10,009 nucleotides of DNA from CAJXWH01 sp964343365 (GTDB taxonomy: Bacteria; Pseudomonadota; Gammaproteobacteria; Arenicellales; UBA868): assembly GCA_964343365.1 (NCBI GenBank), contig CAYFJI010000070.1, positions 1 to 10,009 of the forward strand, written 5' to 3'. Positions 7,681 through 10,009 of this stretch are shown in pieces. A program made the position numbers and the translations under genes. Below the pieces are notes generated by a model. It worked only from the letters and a program-made list of their open reading frames with translations, was not told the DNA's origin and ran no database searches. Each line of letters starts with the position of its first letter. Position 1 is the stretch's first letter.

Positions 7681-8919
7681 TTAATCCCCTTCCATATTTT
7701 TGTAAATCTCGCCGTCTTTCATAATTACCAAAAGGTTCTCATCGGGATTAGCTAATAATGATAAGTTAGCTAAAGGGTCGCCTCCAACCAACAAAACATC
7801 CGCTTTCGCGCCTGCAGCGATCAAACCTAAATCGTCTTCCCGGTTTAATATCTCGGCATTCACCGCAGTAGCTGAAACTAGAACATCACGATTAGAATCT
7901 ACCTCACTTTGAGTTCTAAATCCTTCGGATTGCTCTGACTGAAGAGCACCTAACAGGTCTGTACCAAAACCGACTTTAACGCCTGCTTGTCGACAGAGTT
8001 CAATAGCATTAAATCCCTCACTTTTGACCCTTTGTAATTTATGAATGCTGGCCGTAGGTAATCCTAGGGCAGCACCATTTCTATCCATTGCATCATAAGT
8101 GATTAAGGTTGGCACAAGGAATGCATCATGTTTTGCCATACTGGAGGCTGTCTCTGCGTCGATAAGGTTACCATGCTCTATAGTTCGCACCCCACACTCA
8201 ACAGCATGTTGAGATGACCGAGGTGTATACGAATGTGCTGCAACATAAGTATTCCATGAGCTTGCTTCTTCTACTATGGCTTTAAGCTCTTCCGTTGAGT
8301 ACTGTTTGTTATCTATTGGGTCGTATGGAGAAGCGACCCCGCCAGATACCATCACCTTGATCTGAGTAGCTCCTTTTCTTAATTCTTCTCGAGCAGCTCG
8401 ACGGACTTCCGCAACACCATCAGCTATCACTGCTGAGTGAGACAGCGCATTACCGCATCCACACGGTTCCAAACCTTGTGTACGGCGACGGAAATCTCCA
8501 TGACCACCAGTTTGAGTCAAAGCTCTACCTGCAAAAAATACCCTCGGACCCACAAGTAGCTTTCGTTCTACAGCTTCAGCTATGCCCCAATCAGCACCAG
8601 CTAAATCTCGTATAGACGTAAAGCCTCGCATTAACATGCCACGAAGTACTTGCGACGCCTCTGCCGTCATTAGTGTGAGTGGTTCATCCTCTAACTGTCT
8701 GATGTTCACTTCCGTCATAGTGACGTGACAGTGGGCATCGATGAGGCCTGGCATCAAAGTTTTATTCGTCCCATCAATCAATTGCGCCTCGGATATAGAA
8801 ATAGGAAGATCAGAAACTTCTTTGATCCGGTCATTTTCAATTAGAACATGCATCCCTGGTTCCGGCTCTTGGCGAGAAGCGTCCCAGATTTTCACATCAT
8901 GAAAAAGTATATTAGTCAT
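7681..8919 (-). CDS. Metal-dependent amidohydrolase, imidazolonepropionase/prolidase-like (COG1228 group)
   Basis: This is a 412-residue cytoplasmic metal hydrolase of the amidohydrolase superfamily. All metal and catalytic positions are visible: HxH in DAHCHV (H63, H65), the bridging lysine in QIKVMVSGG (K188), histidines in VAAHSY (H229) and IEHGN (H249), and the catalytic aspartate in GFGTD (D321). The N- and C-terminal parts form the usual small beta-sandwich, with MPGLIDAHCH entering the barrel and KADVLLVGGDPL near the end. Characterised members of this group cleave imidazolonepropionate, Xaa-Pro dipeptides or N-acyl amino acids, so an amide or peptide substrate is likely but not identified. 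I chose the ATG at 8919 because GGGGA lies about 6 nt upstream. A TTG at 8931 in the same frame would itself overlap that ribosome binding site. The gene converges on the hyuB-like gene and diverges from the MDR gene. Confidence 0.92.
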   Translation of the reverse strand: MTNILFHDVKIWDASRQEPEPGMHVLIENDRIKEVSDLPISISEAQLIDGTNKTLMPGLIDAHCHVTMTEVNIRQLEDEPLTLMTAEASQVLRGMLMRGFTSIRDLAGADWGIAEAVERKLLVGPRVFFAGRALTQTGGHGDFRRRTQGLEPCGCGNALSHSAVIADGVAEVRRAAREELRKGATQIKVMVSGGVASPYDPIDNKQYSTEELKAIVEEASSWNTYVAAHSYTPRSSQHAVECGVRTIEHGNLIDAETASSMAKHDAFLVPTLITYDAMDRNGAALGLPTASIHKLQRVKSEGFNAIELCRQAGVKVGFGTDLLGALQSEQSEGFRTQSEVDSNRDVLVSATAVNAEILNREDDLGLIAAGAKADVLLVGGDPLANLSLLANPDENLLVIMKDGEIYKNMEGD

Positions 8920-8959
8920 AAAGATCCCCAAGAATTTTATTATGGCCCGAATTTAGTTT

Positions 8960-8989
8960 CTCATATTTAGCCGTCACCCTAGTGTACAA
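8960..8989 (-). promoter_or_regulatory. Candidate promoter for the amidohydrolase gene
   Basis: On the minus strand TTGTAC (8989-8984) and TATGAG (8965-8960) are 18 nt apart, each with 4 of 6 consensus matches. The -35 element lies inside the left arm of the inverted repeat at 8981-9009, which would suit repression by a bound regulator. The promoter call itself is weak. Confidence 0.35.
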
Positions 8990-9009
8990 CACGTAGATTG
9001 TTGTAGACT
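8981..9009. promoter_or_regulatory. 29-bp inverted repeat in divergent promoter region, probable operator
   Basis: AGTGTACAACA (8981-8991) and TGTTGTAGACT (8999-9009) are complementary at 10 of 11 positions around a 7-nt spacer. Its position between the amidohydrolase and MDR genes and its overlap with a candidate -35 element suggest a binding site for a dimeric regulator acting on one or both genes. The left arm contains the core TGTACA that is also in the two palindromes at 5652 and 5685. Confidence 0.55.
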
Positions 9010-9109
9010 TATTTAATTGGAGGATTAGCACATAACATCAATCGAATAACAATTAATCGTTCCAATAATTAAGAGATTCAAATTTATACCGCATCGCAAT
9101 GCCTGAAAT

Positions 9110-9129
9110 AATACGTCTTTAAACGTATT
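9110..9129. promoter_or_regulatory. 20-bp perfect inverted repeat upstream of the MDR gene, possible operator
   Basis: AATACGT (9110-9116) and ACGTATT (9123-9129) are exact reverse complements around the 6-nt spacer CTTTAA. The repeat ends 35 bp before the MDR start codon. A 9-bp direct repeat CGTCTTTAA also occurs at 9114-9122 and 9137-9145. It may be an operator for the MDR gene; no regulator is encoded in the window. Confidence 0.4.
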
Positions 9130-9164
9130 TATTTGCCGTCTTTAACCAATGGAGGTTGCAGAAT

Positions 9165-10009
9165 ATGGCTACTTCAAAAATTGTCCAATTTCACAGAACT
9201 GGGCCACCTGAGGTTCTACAAGTCGACAATTGTTCTGATCAAGAACCATTGCCGACTGAAGTCAATATTAGTATCAAAGCGTTCGGATTGAACCGTGCCG
9301 AATGTATGTTGCGACAAGGTGTATATGCTTTTGATCCGATCTTCCCTTGTCGTCTTGGGGGTGAAGGCTCAGGCACAATAACCGCTTTGGGGAGTAATGT
9401 CGTTGACTATTCACAGGGCGAACGAGTTGCAGTTATTCCATTTGCACTAGCTGATGAATTTGGATACTGGAAAGACGAGACAGGAAAATATGGTTGCTAT
9501 GGGGAATCCGTAACGGTTCCCATAGAGGCAGTCGTGCGAGTACCAGACAATATAACATCTACCCAAAGTGCCGCAAGTTGGATGCAATACCTAACGGCAT
9601 GGGGTGGCTTGATTCATAATGCGTACTTAACAAATAACGATACAGTGTTAATCACTGCAGGTAGCAGCAGTGCCGCTCTCGGTGGTATTCAACTGTCTAA
9701 GGACTTGGGCGCTACCGTGATCGCTACAACCCGTTCCAAAGATAAAATTGACCGACTGAAAGATGCAGGAGCTGACTATGCGCTAAACTACGAAGATCGT
9801 GATTTTGTGAACAATGTAATGGATATCACGAATGGAAAGGGAGTGAGTGTAATTTACGATCCTGTTTCAGGTGCAACGTCGAACAATCTAGTAGATGCTG
9901 CAGCTCCAGAAGCCCGTATTGTATGCTATGGCAATCTGGATCCAAAAAACGTTAGCTTCACAGCATTAGCCGCCCTAACAAAACGAATTAGCATTAAATT
10001 TTATAGCTT
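9165..10009 (+). CDS. Zinc-independent MDR oxidoreductase, NADPH:quinone reductase-like (partial, C-terminus off window)
   Basis: This is a medium-chain dehydrogenase/reductase of the quinone oxidoreductase type, which transfers hydride from NAD(P)H to quinones or activated double bonds. The first 281 residues are visible of a family length near 330. The N-terminal GroES-like domain shows GLNRAECMLRQG (41-52) and GGEGSGTITALG (65-76), without the catalytic and structural zinc cysteine sets of true alcohol dehydrogenases. The Rossmann domain begins near 158, with VLITAGSSSAALGG (161-174) as nucleotide-binding loop and TTRSKDKIDRLKDAGAD (188-204) after the second strand. The basic/hydroxyl residues there favour NADPH, by inference. 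The start has a strong GGAGG (9151-9155) 9 nt upstream. It is divergent from the amidohydrolase gene, and the physiological substrate is not evident. Confidence 0.92.
   Translation, partial: MATSKIVQFHRTGPPEVLQVDNCSDQEPLPTEVNISIKAFGLNRAECMLRQGVYAFDPIFPCRLGGEGSGTITALGSNVVDYSQGERVAVIPFALADEFGYWKDETGKYGCYGESVTVPIEAVVRVPDNITSTQSAASWMQYLTAWGGLIHNAYLTNNDTVLITAGSSSAALGGIQLSKDLGATVIATTRSKDKIDRLKDAGADYALNYEDRDFVNNVMDITNGKGVSVIYDPVSGATSNNLVDAAAPEARIVCYGNLDPKNVSFTALAALTKRISIKFYS

Noticed and set aside
8920..8931. TTG start at 8931 for the amidohydrolase
   Set aside because: The TTG overlaps the GGGGA that best serves as ribosome binding site for the ATG at 8919.
9018..9026. TTGGAGGAT as a ribosome binding site for an upstream small gene
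   Set aside because: No ATG, GTG or TTG at a usable distance starts an open frame of meaningful length.

Overview
The window looks like chromosomal catabolic DNA from a Gram-negative, probably proteobacterial, heterotroph. The base composition is moderately AT-rich and the standard genetic code is used. The strongest lineage clue is the solute-binding protein, which has a plain Sec/signal-peptidase-I leader and no lipobox cysteine, so it would be free in a periplasm. The sequence alone does not allow a genus call, although gene style and base composition would fit a marine bacterium.

Layout. From 1 to 5503, all on the minus strand, lies a complete dpp/opp-type peptide ABC importer operon in the classical order: binding protein (3911-5503), two permeases (2730-3743 and 1849-2709) and two ATPases (867-1847, and 1-851 cut by the window edge). 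A bidirectional hairpin terminator lies between the binding-protein gene and the first permease gene, which has a GTG start. The distal genes are packed 1-20 nt apart. A 332-bp divergent promoter region (5504-5835) separates the operon from a plus-strand hyuB-type gene (5836-7578; hydantoinase B / 5-oxoprolinase B-like subunit). That gene converges, across a perfect 12-bp stem-loop, on a minus-strand COG1228-type metal amidohydrolase gene (7681-8919). A second divergent promoter region (8920-9164) holds two clear inverted repeats. It leads to a plus-strand NAD(P)H:quinone-reductase-like MDR gene (9165 to the window end, truncated).

How the genes may work together. An importer for peptides or peptide-like amides sits beside two enzymes of amide/lactam chemistry (HyuB-like and an imidazolonepropionase/prolidase-like amidohydrolase). 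This suggests uptake and hydrolysis of small amide, cyclic amide or N-acyl compounds; the substrate cannot be read from the sequence. The usual HyuA partner is not next to hyuB here. There are no RNA genes, mobile elements, CRISPR arrays or obvious signs of recent transfer. The most interesting parts are the regulatory DNA and the orphan hyuB, not a clearly new system.
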